Positions 53,172 through 63,311 of a stretch of 64,000 bases of DNA are shown one piece after another (the first letter of the stretch is position 1; the number at the start of each line of letters is the position of its first letter). The stretch comes from Bacteroidia bacterium (GTDB taxonomy: Bacteria; Bacteroidota; Ignavibacteria; SZUA-365), in the NCBI GenBank assembly GCA_027493955.1, contig JAOSJT010000001.1:1909131-1973130 (forward strand), read 5' to 3'. Below the pieces are notes generated by a model. That model saw only the letters and a program-made list of their open reading frames with translations, was not told the DNA's origin and did not search any database. The position numbers were made by a program, and so were the translations under genes.

Positions 53172-56100
53172 CTACCGTGCCAGAATCAGTCGTACTGTGC
53201 TCACCTGCCCTCCCGCGACCATGCGACAGAGGTACACACCACTGGGCCAGGCAACGGCATCAATGGTGAATACATACCGGCCCTCTTGGAGCCAGGAATG
53301 TACCGGTTCGGCGACAACGCGACCCATGATATCGAGGAGCGTGATATGGACGTCACAAGCACTCACTACTGTGACGCCGATCACGGTGCTGCCGTTGAAG
53401 GGATTCGGGGACACACCGGTGATTTTTGCCGGTCCCCTGTGGGCCGCATCAAGCAAGCGCTGCTCGATGAAGCAGATACTGTCCACTCGGAATACGCCGT
53501 TGACGGCGACACCGGCGCGCGGCAGTCCGTCATTGAAGCGAATGTCGGTGATGCGCAGCGGCGTCCGCAATGCGTCGCCCAACAGCACGAGGTACGGCAG
53601 GCGTAGCATGACGGCACCGGGCGTCGGATTATTCAACGGCACACCGCGCGTGAAGCGGTAGCGCGTCGTGACTGTGGTATCACCGTAACTCGGCTGCATC
53701 GAAAGCGTCTCTATCTGCTGCGTGCCCATGAGCGTACCCTGCTGTGCAATCCGGGCTTCCAGCGGATACAGCATGGTCTTGTTGTGCTCTACTGCAATTT
53801 CCACACTGCGGACATCGTATTCCGATGGAAGCTGTGCGTAGAGTTGGATGGGGATGTGCACGACGCTGCCGGGTTTACCGACAAACTCGCCGCTGATACC
53901 GACAGTCAGGCTGTCGCTGCCGAAGGCCGTCATGGCAATGCGCACGGTGTCGAGCGGACATCCGTCGTACACGACAAGCGCGGTGGCGGTTGCTTCGCCG
54001 AAGCCGGTTGCGTTGAAGCAAAGGCTGATGGTCGCCTGCGAATTCGGCGGAATCTCGGCGGGGATCTCTACGGGGACGGGATCGGCCGGATTGATGATGG
54101 ACACGATCCGCAGCGGTGCCGATCCGGTATTGCGCAATTGCACAGGCAGGCAGCGGTCGCTGCCGACAGTGACGGAGCCAAAGGACAGCTGTGTCGGTTG
54201 AACTTCGAGGTTCGGAACGTCGACGCGGGCGAAGAGCGCTGTGGTATCATACCGCACGGCAAGCCCGCTCAAGGTCGCGGCGTGGAGATCCGCTGACAAC
54301 GCTTCCATATTCGAGTACTCCGCGTAACTCCACAGCGACCCGGCATATTTACGCAGAGAATCGCTGCTTTGGGGAGAGAAGAGCAGATGATGCAACCGCA
54401 CACCCTGTGCACTGGCATACGCGTACAGCGCGGCAGCATCGAATCCGCCAGCCGTCAGCACCTCCGAAGCGAAAAGTATGACATGCCGACTGCCGTCCAA
54501 CTGCGCAGCAAGGTCTATCGCCTGCTCCAGAGCGGGTCGCAATTCCGCAGGAGTGCCCGACGGAGCCGGCGGCGGCCAGCGGACTTCCCTCACGCCCGTA
54601 TCTGTGTACTCGATGCCGAGTTCGGGTGCACCGTTGCCCAGAGTATAGACCTGCAAAACGTCGCCGTCCGTCGTATCGCGCCGCAGGTTCTCACCGAGAA
54701 TACGGACAGCCGCCATTGCCGCCGCGTCCACCTCCAGCCCCTCGGGCAGAGAGGCGCTCATAGAGGCGTCCCGCGCCAGAAGAGCGACAATGCCGAATTG
54801 CGGACGTATACTGGTGGCAACAATGATGGTGTCGTTGTTTTCACCGCCGGCGGAAGGATCGAAACAGAGTTCCATCGAAGCGAAGCCACCCGCAGGGATA
54901 CGCAGAGAATCGTCAGGTGTGACCGACCACGGCGGTGAGGGACCGCGCAGCAGTCGCACCACGTTATCCATTCCGCCGGGATTGCTGAATGTGTACGGCC
55001 AGCATTGCACCGGGCCGCAGGGGAGATTATGATGTGACGACGTGGGGACGACAAGCGGCGAAGGGTAGGTCCACATGACGGCGGGGCGTGCGATGCCGAA
55101 CCCCTTCAAAACAATGCGCTGCTCAGGCTGCATACAGCCGTTGTGGAACAAGGTGATGGTGTCGGTGGCCGCGCCATGGCGTATCGGTCTGAAGGTGATG
55201 CAGTACACCACCGAATCTCCGGGCATGACAACAACGGTATCCGGATCCGCATCGGCCGTCAGGCTCATCCCCCGGAAACCGGAACCCGGCGTGCTCAACG
55301 AATCATAATGAAAAGGCGCCGTCGGAGCGTACGGATCAAAGAAGCGCAATGGCGCCGTGCCGCGGTTGTACACGGTGAAGCAGCGTCTGACTTCCGATGA
55401 GGTGTCCGCGGCACCAAAATCAATTTCTGTGACGCTTGTTGTAAGGATCGGTGTCACAGCGTGTGCGATGGCATGCATTTCGCTCCGCACAAGTCCTGTC
55501 ATTCGGGTGTTGAGATCACGCAGGGTGAGGATGAGATCGAACAGATCACCCGGACGGTAGTACTCACCACCGGACAAAGCAACCATGTCGGCGATGTCGC
55601 TGCTGTCGGCATCGCCCAGCTGCAGAACGATGATCGGCACACCCTTCGACGCGGCGTACTGACCGGCGCGCTGCGCGCTCGAGCCACCACAGCCATTTGT
55701 GGCGCTGATCCCGGCGGTGAACAGCAGCAGCTTTCGTGAACCTGCTTGCGTGGCGACGGAATCCACGGCCTGCTCTACGGCATCGTAGATACAGGATGCT
55801 TTATCGCGGGTCAGACTGCTCAACGACGCTTGCAGGAGTGCGCGATCGGTGCTCATACCCGTGCTCGCCAGCGGCATACCGGAGGAGAAGTGCATGACCG
55901 CGGCGTGGTCGGGATCCGTTTCATTGAACAGCAAACCATCAATAAAGTCGCTGGCCCCGGAAATGGCCGCTGTCAGGCGCGAGACGCCAGGCAGGAATTC
56001 TTCTTCCATCTCCCTCCCCTCGTCAAACAGCAGACCGATGTGTTGCGGTGGTCGCAATTCCGCCTCGAAGCCGACCCGCAAGGTATCATCGCGCGGGGCT

Positions 56101-57605
56101 TCCTCGGGATAATAACACACGGTGAAGCGTCGTTCGCCATCGGGCTCTATACTGAAGGGGGCCGGAATACTTCCGCGGAACGGCGGCTGGATGGGATCGA
56201 CGGATTGTATCGTGAGAATTGTATCCCCGGTATTACGGAATACCATCTCCAGACATTCCGTCGTGCGACACAGGGTGGTGTCAAACACCGGTGAAGTATA
56301 GCTCAGCATCGGCCGGGGCGGGATCACGCGCGGCAGAAGATAACTTTGCGCTCCGGCGCGTATCGTGTCGTTGAACACTTCACACGGAGACGCGAGAAAG
56401 GTTATGGCCTGCGTGTAATCCCTCGGCAACGTCGGCGAAAAACACAATGTGGCGGGGACTGTTTGATACGGCAGGATAAAGGCCGGGATCAGGTCGTGTA
56501 GGGAAAATGGAGCTTTGAATAATTTTCGTACGGAATCCGCGTGCAACGGCATATTGCCCCCATTGCGTATGCTGATCGGCAGGCATTTCGTTTGTCCGAC
56601 GCGCACACTGTCGAACTGCAGATCCTTTGGTTCGATTTCTATACGCGGTCCGATGGCCGTTCCCTTGGTCCGGAAATCCATAACATTGTTTTTGCTCAGC
56701 TCCGTGGCGATCTGCCGATAAATGGCGAGAAGATCGAGACTATTACTGGCATTGAAGTAGGCTCCTCCTGTGGAGGTGGCGATACGGGCCAGTTGCGACT
56801 GGTCCACATTCCCGATGGTGACAACGTAGACGCGGGTATTGGTCTCCGCTGCTTTCTGCAACACGTCGTCCACCCCGATGGAACCACAGGTCGGACCACT
56901 ATCGTCTCCATCGGTGAGAATAACCACGAAGCGGGCATTGGATCTTCTGTTCAGTGTATCGATAACCCGCGCGATCGCGTTGTAGGTGCAGGTTGAGGTG
57001 CCGGTCACCACCGTTGGAATTGCCGCGCGCAGCGCCGCCGTATCCTTTGTGAAATCCTGGACACGTTTGAAGTTCTGGGTGGCGTCATAGGTGAAAACCG
57101 CCGCCTCGTCCTCGATGCCAAGCGTGTCGAGCAGGTAACCGACGAATTCCCGACCAGCCTTGTTCGTCCCGTCGATGCGCCGCTTCCCATCGGGCATAAT
57201 CGTGATCATGCTGAAACTCACGTCGAAGAGCATACCGATGGACATCGGCACGCGCGAATCCACGCGGAGTTTCACGCGCTGACTGTCCTTACTCCAGGTG
57301 AGCGGGGTATAGCAATACTCGAACGTCCGTGCCTCTCCGGGTTGGAGCGTAAACGGCGTGTCGATGCGCGCATAGAACGGTCTGTTGATCTTGTCGAGGT
57401 TGTGGACAACGAGAGTGGTATCGCCGATATTCCTGAAGGTGATCGGCGTGCAGTGACGCTGCCGGCAATACACGGAGTCGAAATCAACCGGATCCGGGGT
57501 GATTTTCAGAACCGGACCGACGGCCTTGGTCTGTGCCTGTACCGTAGTCCACAAAGCAGCGACACAGAGCATCGGCAGCAAGACACGTAGCCAACTCCGT
57601 ACCAT
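53172..57605 (-). CDS. Giant T9SS-secreted protein with three vWA-like domains (1477 aa)
   Basis: The signal peptide is MVRSWLRVLLPMLCVAALWT. Ig-like HYDIN/ASPM-type modules with paired Cys (FDSVYCRQRHCTPITFRN near 42, FDTTLCRTTECLEMVF near 442, and others near 860 and 1170) alternate with vWA-like domains. The first vWA (about 121-305) has an intact MIDAS, with DVSFS at 128-132, TSTCTYNA and TDGDD. The second (about 523-700) begins LLFDEGREM and has lost the MIDAS serines. The third (about 938-1120) has DASMS but lacks the later Asp. A cohesin-like domain (about 1235-1370) precedes the T9SS tail (GVSPNPFNGSTV, LLDIMGRVVAEP, WPSGVYLCRMV). It is probably a surface adhesion scaffold. The ligand is unknown. 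Confidence 0.85.
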   Translation of the reverse strand: MVRSWLRVLLPMLCVAALWTTVQAQTKAVGPVLKITPDPVDFDSVYCRQRHCTPITFRNIGDTTLVVHNLDKINRPFYARIDTPFTLQPGEARTFEYCYTPLTWSKDSQRVKLRVDSRVPMSIGMLFDVSFSMITIMPDGKRRIDGTNKAGREFVGYLLDTLGIEDEAAVFTYDATQNFKRVQDFTKDTAALRAAIPTVVTGTSTCTYNAIARVIDTLNRRSNARFVVILTDGDDSGPTCGSIGVDDVLQKAAETNTRVYVVTIGNVDQSQLARIATSTGGAYFNASNSLDLLAIYRQIATELSKNNVMDFRTKGTAIGPRIEIEPKDLQFDSVRVGQTKCLPISIRNGGNMPLHADSVRKLFKAPFSLHDLIPAFILPYQTVPATLCFSPTLPRDYTQAITFLASPCEVFNDTIRAGAQSYLLPRVIPPRPMLSYTSPVFDTTLCRTTECLEMVFRNTGDTILTIQSVDPIQPPFRGSIPAPFSIEPDGERRFTVCYYPEEAPRDDTLRVGFEAELRPPQHIGLLFDEGREMEEEFLPGVSRLTAAISGASDFIDGLLFNETDPDHAAVMHFSSGMPLASTGMSTDRALLQASLSSLTRDKASCIYDAVEQAVDSVATQAGSRKLLLFTAGISATNGCGGSSAQRAGQYAASKGVPIIVLQLGDADSSDIADMVALSGGEYYRPGDLFDLILTLRDLNTRMTGLVRSEMHAIAHAVTPILTTSVTEIDFGAADTSSEVRRCFTVYNRGTAPLRFFDPYAPTAPFHYDSLSTPGSGFRGMSLTADADPDTVVVMPGDSVVYCITFRPIRHGAATDTITLFHNGCMQPEQRIVLKGFGIARPAVMWTYPSPLVVPTSSHHNLPCGPVQCWPYTFSNPGGMDNVVRLLRGPSPPWSVTPDDSLRIPAGGFASMELCFDPSAGGENNDTIIVATSIRPQFGIVALLARDASMSASLPEGLEVDAAAMAAVRILGENLRRDTTDGDVLQVYTLGNGAPELGIEYTDTGVREVRWPPPAPSGTPAELRPALEQAIDLAAQLDGSRHVILFASEVLTAGGFDAAALYAYASAQGVRLHHLLFSPQSSDSLRKYAGSLWSYAEYSNMEALSADLHAATLSGLAVRYDTTALFARVDVPNLEVQPTQLSFGSVTVGSDRCLPVQLRNTGSAPLRIVSIINPADPVPVEIPAEIPPNSQATISLCFNATGFGEATATALVVYDGCPLDTVRIAMTAFGSDSLTVGISGEFVGKPGSVVHIPIQLYAQLPSEYDVRSVEIAVEHNKTMLYPLEARIAQQGTLMGTQQIETLSMQPSYGDTTVTTRYRFTRGVPLNNPTPGAVMLRLPYLVLLGDALRTPLRITDIRFNDGLPRAGVAVNGVFRVDSICFIEQRLLDAAHRGPAKITGVSPNPFNGSTVIGVTVVSACDVHITLLDIMGRVVAEPVHSWLQEGRYVFTIDAVAWPSGVYLCRMVAGGQVSTVRLILAR

Positions 57606-57784
57606 TCAAACCTCCATTGATGCCAGGATAATACGTCATGAGTACTCGGCGAATAGTGCAACTTCGCTATCCGTCAGGTAAAAGTCAAGCTGCTCCGGAT
57701 AATCTTGATCTATAATCGTCCCCGGCAGTGCGGCTATGTGCAGGCAGCGATACCATGCACGCACAGAGGACAGCTCCCCGGCGA

Positions 57785-59023
57785 CTACCACAGCAGTAAC
57801 GGGACGTGAAGCATCGCCCAGAGAGCATAGCGCAACAGCGTCTGTCTTCTCGCGTCCCTGTTCAGCACCGCCACGTAGATTCCCTTCGCAGCGGTGTTGC
57901 TCATCATCGCCAGCAGGATCGGCAGCACCATTGTCGCAACGTGGGTCTGCTCCTGCACGAGACTCACGATAAAGGGATCGATGTCCACTAAACCCACAAT
58001 CACCGCTAAAAACAGCAGTCCTGCCGCTCCGAAGCTTTCGCGTGCCAATGAGGTGCCGATGATGAGCAGGACGAACACCGCGGCAAATATGAGGGCGGGA
58101 CGCAGTTCAAAGGGATTGCGCAGTGTCGCCAGATGTGCCGGATCGGTCTGTACCCTGCTCTTCCCAGGCTGCATCGCGAGCAGCGCACCCGCAACAGCCA
58201 GCAAGGCACAGCGCCACCACAGCGAAACTCCGACCACGGGATTGATCGCCCACACAATGACCAGGATGCGAACGTACATCACTGCGCCGGCCAGCATGGC
58301 CATGCGGAGGGCTTGAAAGGAAAGTTCCGGCGCGCGCTGCGCGATGCGTCCGGCCGCGATGCTCACCGCCGTACTGGACACGATACCACCGAGCAGACCG
58401 GAGAGCCATAATCCCATTCTGTCTCCCAGGCGCTTTGTGAGCACATAGCCGACGAAGCCCAGCGAGGACACGAGAATCACAATTTGCCATACGCGCACAG
58501 GATTGATACCGAAACGCGTGTACCCGCGGTCAGGAAGCGCGGGGAGAATGATGGCCGTGATGAGGAGGAATTTCAGTACGGCAAGAAACTCGGCCTTGTC
58601 CAGCCGGTCCACGAAATGCTCCAGCTCCCCTTTTTCGGACAAAAGCATCGTACTGACGACGCCGAGGGTGATGGGGACCCACACATCGGTGAGAAGAGCG
58701 AGCGTTCCGGTCACGAACGTCAGCATCGCCGCGATCTCGCTCGTCCAGCCCACACGTCCCTCGCGTACTTTGGCGATGTAGCCCATCAGAGCGATAGCGC
58801 CGACGGAGAGCATGCCCACCGGTAACGCATACACGGCGCCGATGGAATAGAGCCAGGCACAGGCAAAACCGTAGAGACTGATGATGGTGTAGGTCCGCAC
58901 ACCGGCGAACACCTTCCCCGTCGCACGATCGGCGCCCGAGCTTTCCCGCTCAAGACCGATCAGTAAGCCCAGACCCAGGGCCACGACGAAGCGCAACTCC
59001 TGTGTCCATTCAATGCCGCCCAT
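57785..59023 (-). CDS. MgtC/DUF4010 multi-pass membrane protein
   Basis: The 412-residue protein begins with the MgtC/SapB-like block (LGLGLLIGLERESSG, VFAGVRTYTIISLYG). The DUF4010 part follows (LPDRGYTRFGINPVRVWQIV, GLLGGIVSSTAVSIAAGRIA and LPILLAMMSNTAAKGIYVAV). About twelve helices are expected. The family is found in many bacteria without established transport substrate; a Mg2+ link comes only from the MgtC part. The TPR protein upstream ends 15 bp away, so co-transcription is likely. Confidence 0.88.
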   Translation of the reverse strand: MGGIEWTQELRFVVALGLGLLIGLERESSGADRATGKVFAGVRTYTIISLYGFACAWLYSIGAVYALPVGMLSVGAIALMGYIAKVREGRVGWTSEIAAMLTFVTGTLALLTDVWVPITLGVVSTMLLSEKGELEHFVDRLDKAEFLAVLKFLLITAIILPALPDRGYTRFGINPVRVWQIVILVSSLGFVGYVLTKRLGDRMGLWLSGLLGGIVSSTAVSIAAGRIAQRAPELSFQALRMAMLAGAVMYVRILVIVWAINPVVGVSLWWRCALLAVAGALLAMQPGKSRVQTDPAHLATLRNPFELRPALIFAAVFVLLIIGTSLARESFGAAGLLFLAVIVGLVDIDPFIVSLVQEQTHVATMVLPILLAMMSNTAAKGIYVAVLNRDARRQTLLRYALWAMLHVPLLLW

Positions 59024-59038
59024 GACGGCCTCCTTGTG

Positions 59039-62000
59039 CTATTCGAGCAGGGCCCGGACGCGCGCGAGATTTTTCTCGGCTTCCGCGCGGAAACGCGGAT
59101 CAACGCCCGGTGTGTCGATGATCTTTTGATACATTTCCACCGCAAGCGCGGGGCGCGACAACTCTTCATAGGCACGACCCGCCATATAGTAGGAACTCGC
59201 CGACCAGTCAATTTCCGTTTTACCGATGACGAGATACGGCACCTTCAGAAACTCGAGCGCTGCCTGATTGAAGTCACCTTTGTAGAAATAACTCTCGCCG
59301 ATGTAGTAGCGGATTTCCGCTTGATCGTCCGGGGCGGCCTCGGAAAGGAGACTCTCGAGATGCGTAATCGCTCTGTCAAAGTAGCGCAACTGATAGTAGT
59401 ACACACCGAGATTCACCTTCTTGCGAAATGCCGTGGGATCCTCGGGCCAGGTTTCGATGAATTTCCGCGTCATTTCGGCGGCGGCATCGTTCACGCTGAG
59501 TCCCTCGTACGCCTTGATCAATCCATTCAGCGCTTCCTTGAGCACGGCGTCGGGAACGCTCCCGGCGTCCACGACACTTTTGAACTGCGTGGCCGCTTCC
59601 TGATAATTTTCCGCGCGCATGCTCATGCGGGCAAGCGACATCATCGCTTCCACGGCCGCTTCGGTGCGCGGGTATTTCTTAACAACATCATTGAACTGCT
59701 TGACTGCATCGCTGTTTTTGCTCTGGGCCTCCAGCGTTTTCCCGAGCCAGAACATACCGAGGGCCGCCAGGTCGGGCAAATCGCTGTCCTCGACGTCGTC
59801 GAAGAAATCGGCTGCCTTTCGGTAGTCGCTCTGCCGGAAGTAAAGCTTTCCTTTTTCCAGAGCGAATTCATCCTTTGCAGCTTCGAGGCCGGAATGGGCG
59901 GAAAGGAAGTCCGCCGCCGCTTTGTCGGCATCCTGCAGCTTGCCGGCCCGGTAGAGAGACACGACGATACGCGACTGCGCGTACTGTCGCTCCTGCGGAA
60001 GCGTAGCGGCTGCCGCGAGTTTTTCATACTGGGCGGTTGCCGCGTCGAAGCGGCCGCTTTCCAACAGCATATCCGCCGCGGAGCGACGAGCCTCGGGACT
60101 TTCGCGCAGCGTCGCCGCCTGTTGCAGGTAGGACGAAGCCAGATCCACCTTTCCCTCGTCGCGATACATCTGTCCGAGCGCGAAATACACATCCGCTGTA
60201 TGCTGTCCGTCGGGGTATTCACGCAGATAGCGGGTCAGCGCTTTCCGCGCTCCGGCGCGGTCACGTGCCTGCGCCATGGTCACCGCGTAATTGTACAGGT
60301 ACTCGGGTCCGAGCGCGCTTCTCAGGAATGGATTGTCCTCAACCTCACGCAGAGAGCGGAACGCGCGTGCCGAGGCACGTTCCGCGTCGCCGGCGGCAAC
60401 GAGGGCACGCGGTTCGGCCAAACGTGCACTGTCGGCATAGGCGCTGTACACGAAGCGGGAAGCGAGCCGCTGATACACATCCACTGCTTCCGCGTAGCGG
60501 CCCGTTCGTTCGAGCAATTGCGCGCGCAAATGCATGGCCTCCGCAGCCTTCACACCATCCGGTGCGGCGCTTTCATAGGCCGCGAGGTCGCTCAAGGCTT
60601 CCTCGAAACGGCGCTGCGCCTGACGGACACGCGCACGCCCGTACCAGGCTTCCGCTCCGCGCAGAGTCTGGCCTGAGGTCCCCAGAATCGCGCTGTACTC
60701 CTTATCCGCTTCGTCAATACGCCCGAGCGCGAGCAATGCATCTCCCGAAATCAAACGGGCGTCTTCGCGGTATTTTTCCGGCTGCAACGCGAGAAAGCGC
60801 GACGCTGCGGCGAGCGCATCGGCGGGTTGCGCGGAAATGGTTTGCAATTGCAGCAAGGCCCATCCCAATTCGTCGCGGCGTTCACCCCCACTGAACGATG
60901 TAAAGAACGACTCACAGCGTTGTGCGGCTTCCGCCACCGGGCGTTGGCCCGCTTCCGCCATGCGTATCGCAGCCATGGCGCTGCCCCAGGCGGCCTCCTC
61001 CGCATCGCTGCCGGTCACACCACGACTCCCCGCCCGTTCGAAAGAGCGAGCGGCCTTTTCATACTGCTTGAGATCGAAGAGATAGAGATGCCCGAGCAGC
61101 AGATCCACTCGTCCGTCACCGGGTTTGTCTTGCAGCGCCGCGATGGCCTCCGCGACCCGCTCGAGTCCGCTCGCCGCTCCTGTTCCACCGCGCAGTGCCG
61201 ATGCGCGGCGCAGCGCCTCACGGGCGTGCTCCGAAGCGGGATACTGGGCGGCAAGCTGTGCATAGGCCTCGGCGGCAATATCACCGCGTCCCTGCGCTTC
61301 GAGGGCGCGAGCCCTGGCAAATTGCGCATCGTCGGCTACCCGCGTCGTACCGAAGCGCTCGATCACCGAGGCGTACAGTGTGAGGGCTTCACTGTTGTTC
61401 CGCAGATCTTTTTCGTTGATTTCTGCGATGCGGAGCAGTGCGAAGGGCGCTCCCGGGTCCGCGGGATACTGCTGCACGTAGCGGCGGTACCATGCCACAG
61501 CCGCGGCGAAGGAGCGTCCATCGCGCGCAATGTCTCCCAGTTCCGCCATCACGGCACGACGGTCCACGGCCACCAACGTGTCCGCCAGCAGATTTTCGAG
61601 CAGTCCCTGGGCGCGCATGTGGTCGCCCGCGTGCCGCGCGGCCTGCGCCGCCGAGCGTATCATCGAAGGTTCGATCTGCCCGGACGAGAATTGTTTGAAC
61701 AAGGCGTCGTAGGCGGCAAGAGCGCCGGCACTGTTTTTGTTTGCCATCGCGGCATCAGCCGTACCGATAAAGGCACGCATGCGCAATTCTGCGGGAGCGG
61801 CGGAGTTCTCCGCAACGGCGCGATAGTTCTGCGCGGCTTTATCGAACTCACGGAAATTCTTCTGCAGATCCGCCAAAAGGACACGCGCTTCCTGTGCGGC
61901 CGCGGTCGCGGGATAGGTTGTCACGACTTCGTTGAGACGCGCCTCTGCCTCACTGCGATTGCCGAGTTCGCTCTGCGCCTGCCCGATCGCGGCCAGGGTG

Positions 62001-62647
62001 CGGGCTCGAAGCTCGGCGGGGATGGTCTCCGTCTGCAGGCGCCGGAATTCCCGCATTGCACGATCGGGATCGCCGGCGGCGAGATACATGCGTCCGAGCT
62101 CGAACTGTGCTTCGGCCCGCACCGCGGATTGCGGATACTCGATAAGGACGGCATTGAGTACGGTACGCGCGTTATCGGTATCACCGGTTCTGAGAAAATG
62201 CCTGCTTGCCAGCAACAGCGCTTCAGCGGCTTTGGGACTGCGGGGATGAAAGCTTTTCAGCTTTGCGAGCGCTTGCCCTGCTTCCGGATAATTGTGCTCG
62301 GCGGCATAGACTTCCGCAAGATTCCACCAGGCATCCGGTGCCTTGCTGTGATCACTGAAACGCAGGGCGAAGTCCTGGAAGGTGGATTTCGCCTCGCCGT
62401 ATTTTTTTGCTTCCTTCTGCAAAAGACCGAGATAGAATCGCGCCTCGATGCTGCTTGCCGAGTTCGGGAAACGATTGATAAAACTCTTGAATTGCTCTTC
62501 CGCCTGGCCATAGAGTTTATCGTTGTACAGCCGTACCGCCAGCTTGAAGTCCGCGCTTTCCCGCGTGTCCTGCGCCGGGAGTGCTGCGGTGAGGTGTAAA
62601 AGTAAGACGATGGTTGCCAGTATTCCGTGCGCGAAGGATAGGTTCAT
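59039..62647 (-). CDS. Large exported TPR protein (1202 aa)
   Basis: The signal peptide (ILATIVLLLHLTAALPAQ) is followed by ~30 TPR-type helix pairs with typical A..LG..Y...G...A spacing (KFSEA-like YNDKLYGQAEEQFKSFINRFP at the start). Examples are AEAQFELGRMYLAAGDPDRAM, VYFALGQMYRDEGKVDLASS and AMMSLARMSMRAENYQEA. The early part resembles YbgF/BamD-type periplasmic TPR proteins, the rest a long superhelix. Such a protein probably scaffolds envelope assembly or T9SS components. No other domain was seen. Confidence 0.88.
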   Translation of the reverse strand: MNLSFAHGILATIVLLLHLTAALPAQDTRESADFKLAVRLYNDKLYGQAEEQFKSFINRFPNSASSIEARFYLGLLQKEAKKYGEAKSTFQDFALRFSDHSKAPDAWWNLAEVYAAEHNYPEAGQALAKLKSFHPRSPKAAEALLLASRHFLRTGDTDNARTVLNAVLIEYPQSAVRAEAQFELGRMYLAAGDPDRAMREFRRLQTETIPAELRARTLAAIGQAQSELGNRSEAEARLNEVVTTYPATAAAQEARVLLADLQKNFREFDKAAQNYRAVAENSAAPAELRMRAFIGTADAAMANKNSAGALAAYDALFKQFSSGQIEPSMIRSAAQAARHAGDHMRAQGLLENLLADTLVAVDRRAVMAELGDIARDGRSFAAAVAWYRRYVQQYPADPGAPFALLRIAEINEKDLRNNSEALTLYASVIERFGTTRVADDAQFARARALEAQGRGDIAAEAYAQLAAQYPASEHAREALRRASALRGGTGAASGLERVAEAIAALQDKPGDGRVDLLLGHLYLFDLKQYEKAARSFERAGSRGVTGSDAEEAAWGSAMAAIRMAEAGQRPVAEAAQRCESFFTSFSGGERRDELGWALLQLQTISAQPADALAAASRFLALQPEKYREDARLISGDALLALGRIDEADKEYSAILGTSGQTLRGAEAWYGRARVRQAQRRFEEALSDLAAYESAAPDGVKAAEAMHLRAQLLERTGRYAEAVDVYQRLASRFVYSAYADSARLAEPRALVAAGDAERASARAFRSLREVEDNPFLRSALGPEYLYNYAVTMAQARDRAGARKALTRYLREYPDGQHTADVYFALGQMYRDEGKVDLASSYLQQAATLRESPEARRSAADMLLESGRFDAATAQYEKLAAAATLPQERQYAQSRIVVSLYRAGKLQDADKAAADFLSAHSGLEAAKDEFALEKGKLYFRQSDYRKAADFFDDVEDSDLPDLAALGMFWLGKTLEAQSKNSDAVKQFNDVVKKYPRTEAAVEAMMSLARMSMRAENYQEAATQFKSVVDAGSVPDAVLKEALNGLIKAYEGLSVNDAAAEMTRKFIETWPEDPTAFRKKVNLGVYYYQLRYFDRAITHLESLLSEAAPDDQAEIRYYIGESYFYKGDFNQAALEFLKVPYLVIGKTEIDWSASSYYMAGRAYEELSRPALAVEMYQKIIDTPGVDPRFRAEAEKNLARVRALLE

Positions 62648-63311
62648 AATCCCGAAAACACTTTGATGAATAAAAAGGAAAAGTACCGAAACCCCGCTGG
62701 AGAGACAAGGTGAATCGGTGACGCCATCTGCCGGGAAGGAGGCGATTTATGAATCAACATCGCTGCAACCTGCATTGCACAATCGAGGCATGCGCAGAAA
62801 CTGTCTGCCAGGGTGCATGCCCTTCCTCTCGCTCTTTCCTGCCCCCCCCACCGCTGCCCTCGACAATCCACCAATTCCACTCCCGCAATATCTCTCATCC
62901 AGCCCGGTAAGGAGAAAATCATGCAGCTCAAAGCTACGCCCGTACCGAGGATTCGATGCATCTCGCCGAATAAAATAGCGCCTGCGGAACACACGATGTC
63001 TCGACGCACTCCCGATCCGCAGCGTATTTCTCGCTCTGTCAAGCGTGTTTGTGTACCATTTTCACTATGCGCGCCACCTCCGATTACAGCGGTGCAGAAC
63101 TTGCAACGCATTGTCATTAAACGACTTAGCAGGCACATGGGTACACTGTTCCCTATTTCTTTCAAAAACGTAATGAAAGTGTAAGCTCCCTGTAATGGAG
63201 AATTCAGTCCTCTGTAAGGTTCGCCCGATAAATTGACCTGTGGATCTTGAATGAACCCGAATGGAAAATCAAGGACACTTCAATCATAATCGAATCGCCC
63301 TGGAGGACACC
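62648..63311. other. Divergent intergenic region
   Basis: About 660 bp separate the TPR gene and the protease-like lipoprotein. It should hold promoters for both. A long minus-strand frame (62644-63165) lacks protein character and was not called. No RNA or repeat was recognised. Confidence 0.5.

Noticed and set aside
59036-62599. Two plus-strand frames of 546 and 590 residues
   Set aside because: They are antisense to the clear TPR gene and show no domain character.
62644-63165. 173-residue minus-strand frame upstream of the TPR gene
   Set aside because: There is no ribosome site, no recognisable fold and an irregular composition. It is probably promoter DNA.
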